A stretch of 49,505 bases of DNA. Source: JACQAI01 sp035507915 (lineage in GTDB: Bacteria > Pseudomonadota > Alphaproteobacteria > Elsterales > Elsteraceae). The stretch spans positions 1-49,505 of the forward strand of contig DATJNS010000011.1 of the NCBI GenBank assembly GCA_035507915.1, in the 5' to 3' direction. Positions 18,838 to 30,167 of the stretch are shown here, piece by piece; positions within the stretch are counted from its first letter, which is position 1, and each line of letters begins with the position of its first letter. Both the position numbers and the translations under genes were made by a program. A model generated the notes under the pieces. The model did not search any database and was not told where the DNA came from. It saw only the letters and a program-made list of their open reading frames with translations.

Positions 18838-18841
<4 letters not shown>
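18191..18841 (+). CDS. YlxR (DUF448) fused to an L7Ae-like RNA-binding domain
   Basis: A 216-residue protein. The N-terminal DUF448/YlxR domain shows QRRCIATGTVADKDALLRFVV and LPGRGVYV. The C-terminal part (about residues 100-205, LELIGLARRAGQAVVGYDQVEAWLKSGRAGLLLQAADG) resembles the YlxQ/L7Ae ribosomal-protein fold. The same two domains are separate genes between nusA and infB in Firmicutes, where YlxR/RnpM is an RNase P modulator; here they are one polypeptide, an arrangement common in alphaproteobacteria. The TTG start follows GAGGTG by seven bases. Its stop overlaps the infB start as ATGA. Confidence 0.87.
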
Positions 18842-21417
<2,576 letters not shown>

Positions 21418-21454
21418 GGCGCCGGCGGCGGTCGCCGCCGCGCCGGAGGGACGC

Positions 21455-21856
21455 GTGACCCGCGGGCGCGCGGGCGCGCCCAACCAGCGTCAGCTGCGCG
21501 TCGGCGAGGAGATCCGGCACGCGCTGGTCCGCATCCTGGCGCGCGGCGAGCTGCGCGACCCGGCGTTGGCGCACGCCAACATCACGGTGACCGAGGTGCG
21601 CGTCAGCCCCGACCTCAAGCACGCGACCGCGTTCGTGACGCCGTTCGGCGGCGGCGACGCCGGGGCGCTCGCGAAAGCCTGCCGGCACGCCGCCGGGTTC
21701 TTTCGCAGCCAGCTCGGTCACGAGCTCGCGCTGCGCCACGTGCCGGCGATCACCTTTGAGCCCGACCGCTCGTTCGATAACGCCCAGCGCATCGACACGC
21801 TGCTTCAGGCGGCGCGGCCGCCCGCCGAGGCCGACGACGCCGAGAGCGACGCGTGA
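21455..21856 (+). CDS. rbfA: 30S ribosome-binding factor RbfA
   Basis: A 133-residue KH-fold factor for late 30S assembly and cold adaptation. It shows RQLRVGEEIRHALVRIL, ITVTEVRVSPDLKHATAFV and LRHVPAITFEPDRSFD, all family segments. The GTG start follows GGAGGG by four bases. Its stop overlaps truB as GTGA, the usual rbfA-truB pairing. Confidence 0.93.
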   Translation: MTRGRAGAPNQRQLRVGEEIRHALVRILARGELRDPALAHANITVTEVRVSPDLKHATAFVTPFGGGDAGALAKACRHAAGFFRSQLGHELALRHVPAITFEPDRSFDNAQRIDTLLQAARPPAEADDAESDA

Positions 21857-22776
21857 GCCGGCGCAAGGGCGAGGCCATCAGCGGCTGGCTCAACGTCGAC
21901 AAACCGCAGGGGCCGACCTCGAGCGCCGTGGTCGGTCGCCTGCGCCGCGCCTTCGGCGCCGCCAAGGCGGGACATGGCGGCACGCTCGATCCGCTCGCCA
22001 CGGGGGTGCTGCCGATCGCCTTCGGCGAGGCGACCAAGGTGATGGGGTTCGTGGTCGATACGGACAAGCGCTATCGCTTCACGGTGCGCTGGGGCGAGGC
22101 GCGCACGACCGACGACGCGGCGGGCGAGGTGCTGGAGAGCAGCCCGCGGCGTCCGATCGAGGCCGAGATCCGGGCGGCGCTGCCGCGCTTCACCGGCCCG
22201 ATCGAGCAGATCCCGCCGCGCTTCTCGGCCCTCAAGATCGGCGGCCGGCGGGCTTATGCGCTGGCGCGCGCCGGCGCCGCCGTCGATCTCGCGCCGCGCC
22301 AGGTCGCGGTCCGCGCGCTCGACTTCGCCGGATCGCTCGACCCCGATCACGCCGTGTTCGAGGTCGCCTGCGGCAAGGGCACCTACGTGCGCAGCCTGGC
22401 GCGCGACCTCGCCCGAGCGCTCGGCACGGTGGGCCACGTCGCGGCGCTGCGCCGCCTCGCGGTCGGACCGTTCCGCGCCGAGGCCGCAATTCCCCTGGAT
22501 TTGCTGATCGAACTCGGCCATAGTCCGGCCGCTTTCGAGCGCCTGCTCCCGATTCTGACCCCGCTGGCCGACATCCCGGCGGTGGCCGTTACCGGGGCCG
22601 AGGCAGAGCTCATCCGCAGCGGACAAGCGGTTCCCGTGGTCGGCCATGGCCGACCCGACCTCCTCAACCCGTTGCGCGACGGCGATGTCGTGCGGGTCAC
22701 GACCGGCGAACTGCCGGTCGCCATGGCCCGCCTCGACAACGGTCAGCTCCGCCCCGTGCGCGTGTTCAACCTGTGA
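21853..22776 (+). CDS. truB: tRNA pseudouridine(55) synthase TruB
   Basis: A 307-residue pseudouridine synthase that modifies U55 in the T-loop of tRNA. It has GWLNVDKPQGPTSSAVV at the N-terminus and the catalytic loop GHGGTLDPLATGVLPIA with its Asp near residue 46. KGTYVRSLARDLA is also conserved, and a C-terminal PUA-like domain ends the protein. The GTG start overlaps the rbfA stop. rpsO follows 15 bases later. Confidence 0.95.
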   Translation: MSRRKGEAISGWLNVDKPQGPTSSAVVGRLRRAFGAAKAGHGGTLDPLATGVLPIAFGEATKVMGFVVDTDKRYRFTVRWGEARTTDDAAGEVLESSPRRPIEAEIRAALPRFTGPIEQIPPRFSALKIGGRRAYALARAGAAVDLAPRQVAVRALDFAGSLDPDHAVFEVACGKGTYVRSLARDLARALGTVGHVAALRRLAVGPFRAEAAIPLDLLIELGHSPAAFERLLPILTPLADIPAVAVTGAEAELIRSGQAVPVVGHGRPDLLNPLRDGDVVRVTTGELPVAMARLDNGQLRPVRVFNL

Positions 22777-22791
22777 CACGAGGAGAAACCG

Positions 22792-23061
22792 ATGTCGATC
22801 GCAGCCGAGCGCAAACAGGCGCTCATCGAAGAGTACGCGACCAAGCAGGGCGACACCGGCTCGCCCGAAGTTCAGGTCGCCATTCTGTCCGAACGCATCC
22901 GCAATCTGACCGATCACCTGTCCAATCATTCGAAGGACTTCCATTCGCGGCGCGGCTTGCTCGTGATGGTCGGCCAGCGGCGGCGTCTGCTCGACTACCT
23001 GAAGCGTGCCGACAACACGCGCTACGACAGCCTGATCAACCGCTTGGGGCTGCGTCGCTGA
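22792..23061 (+). CDS. rpsO: 30S ribosomal protein S15
   Basis: An 89-residue ribosomal protein of exactly the usual length. It contains GDTGSPEVQVAILSERI, LSNHSKDFHSRRGLL and RRRLLDYLKRADNTRYDSLINRLGLRR. A GAGGAGAAA ribosome-binding sequence precedes the ATG. It sits between truB and pnp, the standard order. Confidence 0.98.
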   Translation: MSIAAERKQALIEEYATKQGDTGSPEVQVAILSERIRNLTDHLSNHSKDFHSRRGLLVMVGQRRRLLDYLKRADNTRYDSLINRLGLRR

Positions 23062-23360
23062 ACGCGACCGCGAGCCTCATGCCGGCCAGTGGCATCAACG
23101 GCGTTCCATCGACTGGCGGGAGCCACCGCGCTCCTTGTGCGATGCGAGCGCGCGCGGCCGCCAATCCGCGACTCTCAACGTGGCACTTCGGATGGCAGGA
23201 GCATCGCGTCGTCGCGCCGATCGTCGGCGCCGCGCGCGGGCGGCCTGCTTCTCGCAACGGCGGCGCCATGAGGGCGCAGTCTGACCGGGGCTAAAGCCCA
23301 GCCGCGCCTCCGGCATCCGGGAGCAGTGCGGCGACCGTACGATGGGAAAGGACGAAAGAG
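23062..23360 (+). other. rpsO-pnp intergenic leader
   Basis: A 299-base stretch with no convincing gene. It holds weak hairpins: GGAGC/GCTCC at 23119-23134 and CTCCGG/CCGGGAG with a bulge at 23308-23323. In E. coli the pnp leader is a long structured region cut by RNase III and repressed by PNPase itself; this region is the natural place for similar control, but I see no conserved element. A GAAAGAG-type ribosome-binding sequence precedes the pnp ATG. Confidence 0.4.
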
Positions 23361-25508
<2,148 letters not shown>

Positions 25509-25512
25509 GACG

Positions 25513-26247
25513 TTGGCGCTGGAGCTGCCGCCGGTGATCGGACATCGCGGGGCGGCGGCGCTGGCGCCCGAGAACACGCTGGCGGGGTTCCGCGCCGCCG
25601 CCGCGGCGGGCGCGCGCTGGGTCGAGTTCGACGTCAAGCTCACCGGCGACGGCGTCGCCGTGCTGATGCACGACGAGACCTTGGAGCGCACCACCGACGG
25701 ACGCGGCGCGGTCGCCCGCACGCCCTTCGCGGCGATCGCGGCGCTCGACGCCGGCGGCTGGTTCGGCCAGGCGTTTCGCGGCGAGCGCGTGCCGACGCTC
25801 GACCAGGCATTCGCCGAGCTCGATCGGCTTGGGCTGGGCGCCAACATCGAGATCAAGCCGTGCCCGGGGCGCGCGGCGCCGACCGCCGAGGCGGTGGTCG
25901 CCGCGGTCACCGCGTCGTGGCCCCAGCGGCTGCCGCCGCCGCTGGTTTCGAGCTTCGAGCCCGACTGTCTGGCCGTGGTGCGCGACCGCGCCCCGCAGCT
26001 GGCGCGCGGCCTCCTGCTCAAGCGGCTGTCGCGCGACTGGCGGCGCGCCGTCGAGGCGCTGGGCTGCGCGTCGGTCAACCTGGGGTACCGCCAGGCGACC
26101 GCCGCCGGGATCGCCGAGGTGCTGAACTCCGGCCTCAAGCTCGTGATGTGGACGGTCAACGAGGCGGTCGAGGCGGCCCGGCTGCTGGCCGCCGGGGCGA
26201 ACGCCATCATCACCGATCGGCCCGACGGCCTGCTGGGGCGGGTCTAG
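25513..26247 (+). CDS. Glycerophosphodiester phosphodiesterase
   Basis: A 244-residue cytoplasmic GDPD/UgpQ-like enzyme that splits glycerophosphodiesters into glycerol-3-phosphate and an alcohol. Motifs include GHRGAAALAPENT near the N-terminus, EFDVKLTGDGVAVLMHDETLERTT (metal and catalytic residues), IEIKP and VMWTVNEAVEAARLLAAGANAIITDRPD. The TTG start follows a weak AGGA. It lies four bases downstream of pnp, so it may be read through from the operon. No signal peptide, which argues for a UgpQ-like rather than GlpQ-like location. Confidence 0.88.
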   Translation: MALELPPVIGHRGAAALAPENTLAGFRAAAAAGARWVEFDVKLTGDGVAVLMHDETLERTTDGRGAVARTPFAAIAALDAGGWFGQAFRGERVPTLDQAFAELDRLGLGANIEIKPCPGRAAPTAEAVVAAVTASWPQRLPPPLVSSFEPDCLAVVRDRAPQLARGLLLKRLSRDWRRAVEALGCASVNLGYRQATAAGIAEVLNSGLKLVMWTVNEAVEAARLLAAGANAIITDRPDGLLGRV

Positions 26248-26315
26248 GTCGCGATGGTTGCGCTCAGGCCTCGTCAAGCCGGCTTGCCGGCGCCATATAA
26301 AGAGCAAATGCAGCC

Positions 26316-26350
26316 GTCGGGGGCGGCCCGCCGACGGGCGGGCGGCCGAC
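26316..26350 (+). other. Strong GC hairpin in the leader of the flavin oxidoreductase gene
   Basis: Nested arms close on CCCGCC-GACG-GGCGGG (26327-26342), extended outward by GGCGG/CGGCC with one G-G mismatch and then by GTCGG/CCGAC. A TATAAA hexamer lies just upstream (26296-26301) but lacks a clear -35. No T-tract follows, so a translation or stability role is more likely than termination. Confidence 0.4.
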
Positions 26351-26390
26351 CGCGGCCCGGGTCTCGCGGGGAGGGCGCATCATCCGGTCG

Positions 26391-27779
26391 TTGAAATCGA
26401 TTCTGCTGTCGGGCCGTGAGGTGCTGCCCTTGGTCGAGGGCGGCAAGGGGATCTCCGTCTCGAACGGCGAAAGCTCGGGCGCGTGGGCGGCGGCCGGCGG
26501 GGTCGGCACGTTCTCCGGCGTCAACGCCGACTCCTACGACGCCGGCGGCAAGCTGATCCCGATGATTTATCGCGGGCGCACCCGGCGCGAGCGCCACCAC
26601 GAGCTGATCGCCTACTCGATCGAGGGCGGCATCGCACAGGCGCGCATCGCCCATGAGCAGTCGAGCGGGCGCGGCCGCATCCACATGAACGTGTTGTGGG
26701 AGATGGCGGCCGCCGAGACCATCCTGCACGGCGTGCTCGAAGGCGCGAAGAAGCTGATCCACGGCGTCACCTGCGGCGCCGGCATGCCGTACAAGATCGC
26801 CGAGATCTGCGCGCGCTACGGGGTCTACTACTATCCGATCGTGTCGTCGGCGCGCGCCTTCCGCGCGCTGTGGAAGCGCGCCTATCACCGCTTCCCCGAA
26901 TGGCTCGGCGCGGTCGTGTACGAGGACCCCTGGCTCGCCGGCGGGCACAACGGGCTGTCGAACAGCGAGGATCCCGAGAAACCCGAGGATCCGCTGCCGC
27001 GCGTGGCGGCGCTGCGCCAGATCATGAGCGAGTCGGGCGTGCCCAACACGCCGATCATCATGGCGGGCGGCGTGTGGTGCCTGCGCGAGTGGGAGCACTG
27101 GATCGACAACCCGGCGCTCGGGCCGGTCGCCTTCCAGTTCGGCACGCGCCCGCTCTTGACCCAGGAGAGCCCGATCTCGGACGCCTGGAAGCGCCGGCTG
27201 CTCGAGCTCAAGGAGGGCGACGTCTACCTCAACCGCTTCAGCCCGACCGGCTTCTACTCGTCGGCGGTCAGCAACCCGTTCCTCAACGAGCTGCAGGAGC
27301 GCTCGACGCGCCAGATCGCCTACACGACCCATCAGTTCGGCGAGCACGACACCATGCTGCAGGTCGGCGCGCGCGGCCGCACGGTCTACGTCACCGCGCC
27401 CGACAGGATCAACGCCGAGACCTGGCGCGCCGAGGGCTTCACCGAGGCGCTGCGCACGCCGGAATCGACGCTCGTCTTCGTGACCCCCGAGCAGAGCCGG
27501 CATATCCGCACCGACCAGATCGAGTGCATGGGGTGCCTGAGCGCCTGCCTGTTCTCGAACTGGTCGCAGAACCAAGAGGGCACGACGGGCAAGTCGCCCG
27601 ATCCGCGCTCCTACTGCATCCAGAAGACCCTGCAGGCGATCAGCCACTCCGACGACATCGACAACCAGTTGATGTTCGCCGGCCACAATGCGTTCCGCTT
27701 CGCCTCCGATCCCTACTACGCCAACGGCTTCATCCCGACCGTGCGCGAGCTGGTCGAGCGCCTGCAGACCGGCGACTGA
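26391..27779 (+). CDS. NAD(P)H-dependent flavin oxidoreductase (nitronate monooxygenase/YrpB-like)
   Basis: A 462-residue TIM-barrel flavoprotein of the 2-nitropropane dioxygenase superfamily. Family features include HMNVLWEMAAAETILHGVLEGAKKLIHGVTCGAGMPYKIAEI, the glycine-rich IIMAGGVWCL segment for FMN phosphate, and QFGTRPLLTQESP. The C-terminal extension contains DQIECMGCLSACLFSNW, a Cys pair not part of the classical barrel. Such long members lack a known substrate; nitronate, enoyl-thioester or other flavin chemistry is possible. The TTG start lies about 15 bases after GGGGAGGG, so an upstream non-standard start is possible. Confidence 0.75.
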   Translation: MKSILLSGREVLPLVEGGKGISVSNGESSGAWAAAGGVGTFSGVNADSYDAGGKLIPMIYRGRTRRERHHELIAYSIEGGIAQARIAHEQSSGRGRIHMNVLWEMAAAETILHGVLEGAKKLIHGVTCGAGMPYKIAEICARYGVYYYPIVSSARAFRALWKRAYHRFPEWLGAVVYEDPWLAGGHNGLSNSEDPEKPEDPLPRVAALRQIMSESGVPNTPIIMAGGVWCLREWEHWIDNPALGPVAFQFGTRPLLTQESPISDAWKRRLLELKEGDVYLNRFSPTGFYSSAVSNPFLNELQERSTRQIAYTTHQFGEHDTMLQVGARGRTVYVTAPDRINAETWRAEGFTEALRTPESTLVFVTPEQSRHIRTDQIECMGCLSACLFSNWSQNQEGTTGKSPDPRSYCIQKTLQAISHSDDIDNQLMFAGHNAFRFASDPYYANGFIPTVRELVERLQTGD

Positions 27780-27795
27780 ACCGGCGGTTGCCGGT
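27780..27795. terminator. Hairpin between convergent oxidoreductase and FkbM genes
   Basis: ACCGGC-GGTT-GCCGGT begins at the oxidoreductase stop codon and is followed on the plus strand by CCCTGTTTG. A short perfect stem with a weak T-rich tail suggests a modest intrinsic terminator. Confidence 0.45.
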
Positions 27796-27875
27796 CCCTG
27801 TTTGATCGGCTACACGGGGCTTTGTGACATCGAGGCCATTGCCGCGCGGCGCGCGGAATGGACGGCGGAGCCGTG

Positions 27876-28961
27876 TCACGCCGGCGCGCGGAAGATCGTG
27901 TTGGCGGCATCGCGGTAGATCTCGCCATAGCCTGCGCGCTCGATGTGCTCGCGCACGCGGCGTGCGGCGGCGATCAGGCCGGGCGCCTCGGCGAAGTGTG
28001 GGCTCTCCTCGACCAGCTCGACGAGCAGGAAGCGCGGCCGCCAGCGCGCGAGATCGAGGCCGGCGAACACCGCCTCCTCGGAACCGTCGACGTCGACCAC
28101 GAGCAGCTCGAAGCCGGGCGCGATGCCGGCTTCGGCGAGCACGCCGTCGAGCCGGCGCAGCGGCACCTCGACGCGCTGGATCTCGGTGTCGAGAATCACG
28201 CCCTCGCGCAGGTTGAGGGCGTGCTCGTCGTCGGAGAGCGTGCTGCACGGGCCGTTCTGCCACACGGTCGCGGTGCCGTCCTCGGCGCCGATCGCGCATT
28301 GCAGCACGCTGGTGTGGGGATTGGCCGCGTGGCGCTGACGGCAACGCTCGCACGACGCCGCGATGGGTTCGATGTAGAGACCGCGCCAGCCGAGATCGGC
28401 GAGGCACGACGTGTTGCTGTAGGTCTCGCCGTCATAGGCGCCGACCTCGACGAAGGTGCCGTCGCGGCATTCGCCGAAGATGATCTCGTAGAGCCCGCCC
28501 AGCACCGGCACCTGGCAGGCGCGCGGGTGGGCGTAGAAGCTCGCCCCGTCGCGATGCGCCAACCGCGCCGCGGCGGCGGCGCCCAGGGTCTGGCGCTGCG
28601 CTTGGTAGAGTGCGGCGAGCCCCTCGTAGCAGGCGGCGACGCCGACCGGCAGCGCGAGGTTGGCGAGGTTGAGCCGGTGCAGCTCGAGCGCCTCGGCGAA
28701 GCCCGCAAACGCCGCGACGGCGTGGCCGGCGGCGGCATGCGCGACGGCGTCGCGATAGGTCCGCTCGATCAGGCCGCCGAGCTGGGTCTGCACCATGCTG
28801 CCGATGACGCGCGCCTGTTCGAGATCGCCCGCGCGGTGCAGCCGCACCATCTCGATGTAGGCCTGCGCGAGCGCACCCTGGATGCCGGCGGCGGCGCCGG
28901 CATGCCGTCCGGCCGAGGGGGGCGGCGCGCTGCCGCCCGGCGCGCGAGGCTGGTCCGTCAT
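27876..28961 (-). CDS. FkbM-family SAM-dependent methyltransferase with helical N-terminal extension
   Basis: A 361-residue protein. The first 155 residues are predicted helical and contain no catalytic motif; they resemble a short helical-repeat module. The FkbM domain follows, with the SAM loop FVEVGAYDGETYSN (about residues 168-181), IEPIAASCERCRQRH, VLQCAIG, and the VVDVDGSEEAVFAGLDL segment. FkbM enzymes O-methylate sugars or polyketides; the acceptor cannot be inferred here. The gene diverges from irr. Its TAGCTT -10 ends only six bases from the ATG and there is no ribosome-binding sequence, so the mRNA is probably leaderless. Confidence 0.82.
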   Translation of the reverse strand: MTDQPRAPGGSAPPPSAGRHAGAAAGIQGALAQAYIEMVRLHRAGDLEQARVIGSMVQTQLGGLIERTYRDAVAHAAAGHAVAAFAGFAEALELHRLNLANLALPVGVAACYEGLAALYQAQRQTLGAAAAARLAHRDGASFYAHPRACQVPVLGGLYEIIFGECRDGTFVEVGAYDGETYSNTSCLADLGWRGLYIEPIAASCERCRQRHAANPHTSVLQCAIGAEDGTATVWQNGPCSTLSDDEHALNLREGVILDTEIQRVEVPLRRLDGVLAEAGIAPGFELLVVDVDGSEEAVFAGLDLARWRPRFLLVELVEESPHFAEAPGLIAAARRVREHIERAGYGEIYRDAANTIFRAPA

Positions 28962-28967
28962 GCCGGC

Positions 28968-28996
28968 AAGCTACAGCCGCGTGCCCCGTGGTTCAA
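28968..28996 (-). promoter_or_regulatory. Promoter of the FkbM gene, predicted leaderless
   Basis: On the minus strand: TTGAAC (28996-28991), a 17-base spacer, TAGCTT (28973-28968), six bases, then ATG at 28961. The expected transcription start coincides with the start codon. Confidence 0.6.
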
Positions 28997-29029
28997 ACAG
29001 GCTCGGACACCGGCCCGCCGGCCGGGTCG

Positions 29030-29057
29030 TTGCAAATCAGTCGCATGTCACTATATT
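29030..29057 (+). promoter_or_regulatory. Promoter of irr, predicted leaderless
   Basis: TTGCAA (29030-29035), a 16-base spacer, TATATT (29052-29057), seven bases, then the irr ATG at 29065. There is no room for a ribosome-binding sequence between the predicted start and the ATG. Both boxes match consensus well and closely resemble the rimP promoter. Confidence 0.65.
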
Positions 29058-29064
29058 GCCGGGC

Positions 29065-29508
29065 ATGGTTGTCGCGCCGATCATGCAGCGCCTGAAGACC
29101 GCCGGGCTGCGTCCGACGCGCCAGCGCGTGGCGCTGGCCGGGCTCCTGTTCCGCAAGGGCGACCGCCATGTCACCGCCGAGCAGCTGCATCAGGAGGCGC
29201 TTGGCGAGAAGGTGCGCGTCTCGTTGGCGACCGTCTACAACACGCTGCACCAGTTCACCGACGCCGGGCTCCTGCGCGAGGTCGTGGTCGAGGCGGGCCG
29301 GTCCTACTTCGACACCAATGTCAGCGACCATCACCACTTCTTCCTGGTCGACAGCGGTGGGCTGGTCGACATCGCGAGCGAGCACATCGCGGTCGCGGCG
29401 CTGCCCGATGCGCCCCGCGGCACGGCGGTCGAGCGGGTCGACGTGATCATCCGGGTGCGCGGCCAGCCGGACGACGAGTCGGCGCGCGGCAAGCCGAGCC
29501 GCCGGTAA
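29065..29508 (+). CDS. irr: Irr-type iron response regulator (Fur family)
   Basis: A 147-residue Fur-family protein with LRPTRQRVALAGLLF and VSLATVYNTLHQFTDAGLL in the DNA-binding part. The three-histidine motif SDHHHFF (H89-H91), the mark of Irr, replaces the usual Fur/PerR metal segment. Irr controls iron-storage and haem genes and is destroyed or inactivated by haem when iron is ample. The protein has no cysteine at all, so the N-terminal haem regulatory motif of Bradyrhizobium Irr is absent, as in Rhizobium Irr. An ICE-like operator 13 bases after its stop codon supports the identity. The ATG at 29065 is chosen from the promoter position; an upstream in-frame start would lie inside the promoter. 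Confidence 0.87.
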   Translation: MVVAPIMQRLKTAGLRPTRQRVALAGLLFRKGDRHVTAEQLHQEALGEKVRVSLATVYNTLHQFTDAGLLREVVVEAGRSYFDTNVSDHHHFFLVDSGGLVDIASEHIAVAALPDAPRGTAVERVDVIIRVRGQPDDESARGKPSRR

Positions 29509-29519
29509 GCCGGGGCTTA
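29506..29519. other. Short palindrome at the irr stop codon
   Basis: TAAGCC-GG-GGCTTA covers the irr TAA stop and ends one base before the ICE-like site. As RNA it forms only a small stem with AATTT after it, so it is at best a weak terminator. Confidence 0.3.
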
Positions 29520-29520
29520 A

Positions 29521-29537
29521 TTTAGATCCGTTCTAAA
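29521..29537. promoter_or_regulatory. Iron control element (Irr-binding site) upstream of rubrerythrin
   Basis: TTTAGATCCGTTCTAAA differs at one base from the ICE consensus TTTAGAA-N3-TTCTAAA bound by rhizobial Irr. It lies 128 bases before the rubrerythrin start and just upstream of a TTGACT (29541-29546) that may be the -35 box; the -10 is weak (CATGTT, 29564-29569). This placement next to the -35 fits repression or activation by Irr. The match is seen directly; binding is inferred. Confidence 0.75.
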
Positions 29538-29665
29538 CTGTTGACTCCGGGCACCGCAATCGCCATGTTGCGGGTGGTCGGCTGCATCGCGGGTGGCGCC
29601 CTGGGCGCGCGGAGCGGCGCAGCCGATGACCGCCGAGCAGGTTCAGCGAGAAGAGGAGAGCAATC

Positions 29666-30085
29666 ATGGCGTCGTTGAAGGGATCGAAAACCGAAGGCAA
29701 CTTGAAGGCCGCGTTCGGCGGCGAGTCGCAGGCCAACCGCCGCTACCTCTATTTCGCTCAGAAAGCCGACGTCGAAGGCTTCAACGACGTCGCCGCGGTG
29801 TTCCGCTCGACCGCCGAGGGCGAGACCGGTCATGCGCACGGCCATCTCGAGTTCCTCGAGGCGGTCGGCGACCCGGCGACCGGCCTCCCGATCGGCGCGA
29901 CCGACAACAACCTGAAGGCGGCGATCGCGGGCGAGACCCACGAATACACCGACATGTATCCCGGCATGGCGAAGACCGCGCGCCAGGAAGGCTTCGACGA
30001 GATCGCCGACTGGTTCGAGACGCTCGCCAAGGCCGAGAAATCCCACGCCGGGCGCTTCCAGAAGGCGCTCGACACGATGGCCTGA
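29666..30085 (+). CDS. Rubrerythrin, ferritin-like domain only
   Basis: A 139-residue di-iron protein. The ligands fall at almost the positions of classical rubrerythrin: E20, E53, H56, E90, E93, E124 and H127. Classical enzymes carry a C-terminal rubredoxin domain with two CxxC pairs to deliver electrons; this one stops after the four-helix bundle and has no cysteine. It would reduce hydrogen peroxide using an outside electron donor. A GAGGAGAG ribosome-binding sequence precedes the ATG. It is followed by an Fe-S protein and DUF3501 and preceded by an Irr site, suggesting an iron- or peroxide-linked role. Confidence 0.88.
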   Translation: MASLKGSKTEGNLKAAFGGESQANRRYLYFAQKADVEGFNDVAAVFRSTAEGETGHAHGHLEFLEAVGDPATGLPIGATDNNLKAAIAGETHEYTDMYPGMAKTARQEGFDEIADWFETLAKAEKSHAGRFQKALDTMA

Positions 30086-30086
30086 T

Positions 30087-30101
30087 ACCGGCGCAGCCGG
30101 T
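30087..30101 (+). other. Hairpin immediately after the rubrerythrin stop
   Basis: ACCGGC-GCA-GCCGGT, a perfect six-base stem one base after the TGA, followed by TCC. Together with the next hairpin it could trim readthrough into the Fe-S gene or protect the rubrerythrin mRNA 3' end. Confidence 0.5.
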
Positions 30102-30118
30102 TCCACGCCTACGACGTC

Positions 30119-30142
30119 GCGGGCGGGAGCGATCCCGCCCGC
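30119..30142 (+). other. Ten-base-pair GNRA-capped hairpin between rubrerythrin and Fe-S genes
   Basis: A perfect 10-bp stem (GCGGGCGGGA with TCCCGCCCGC) closed by a GCGA tetraloop of the stable GNRA type. No T-tract follows, so it is not a standard intrinsic terminator. It lies 25 bases before the Fe-S start codon. Confidence 0.6.
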
Positions 30143-30167
30143 ACACCTCTAAAAGACGAGCACCGAC

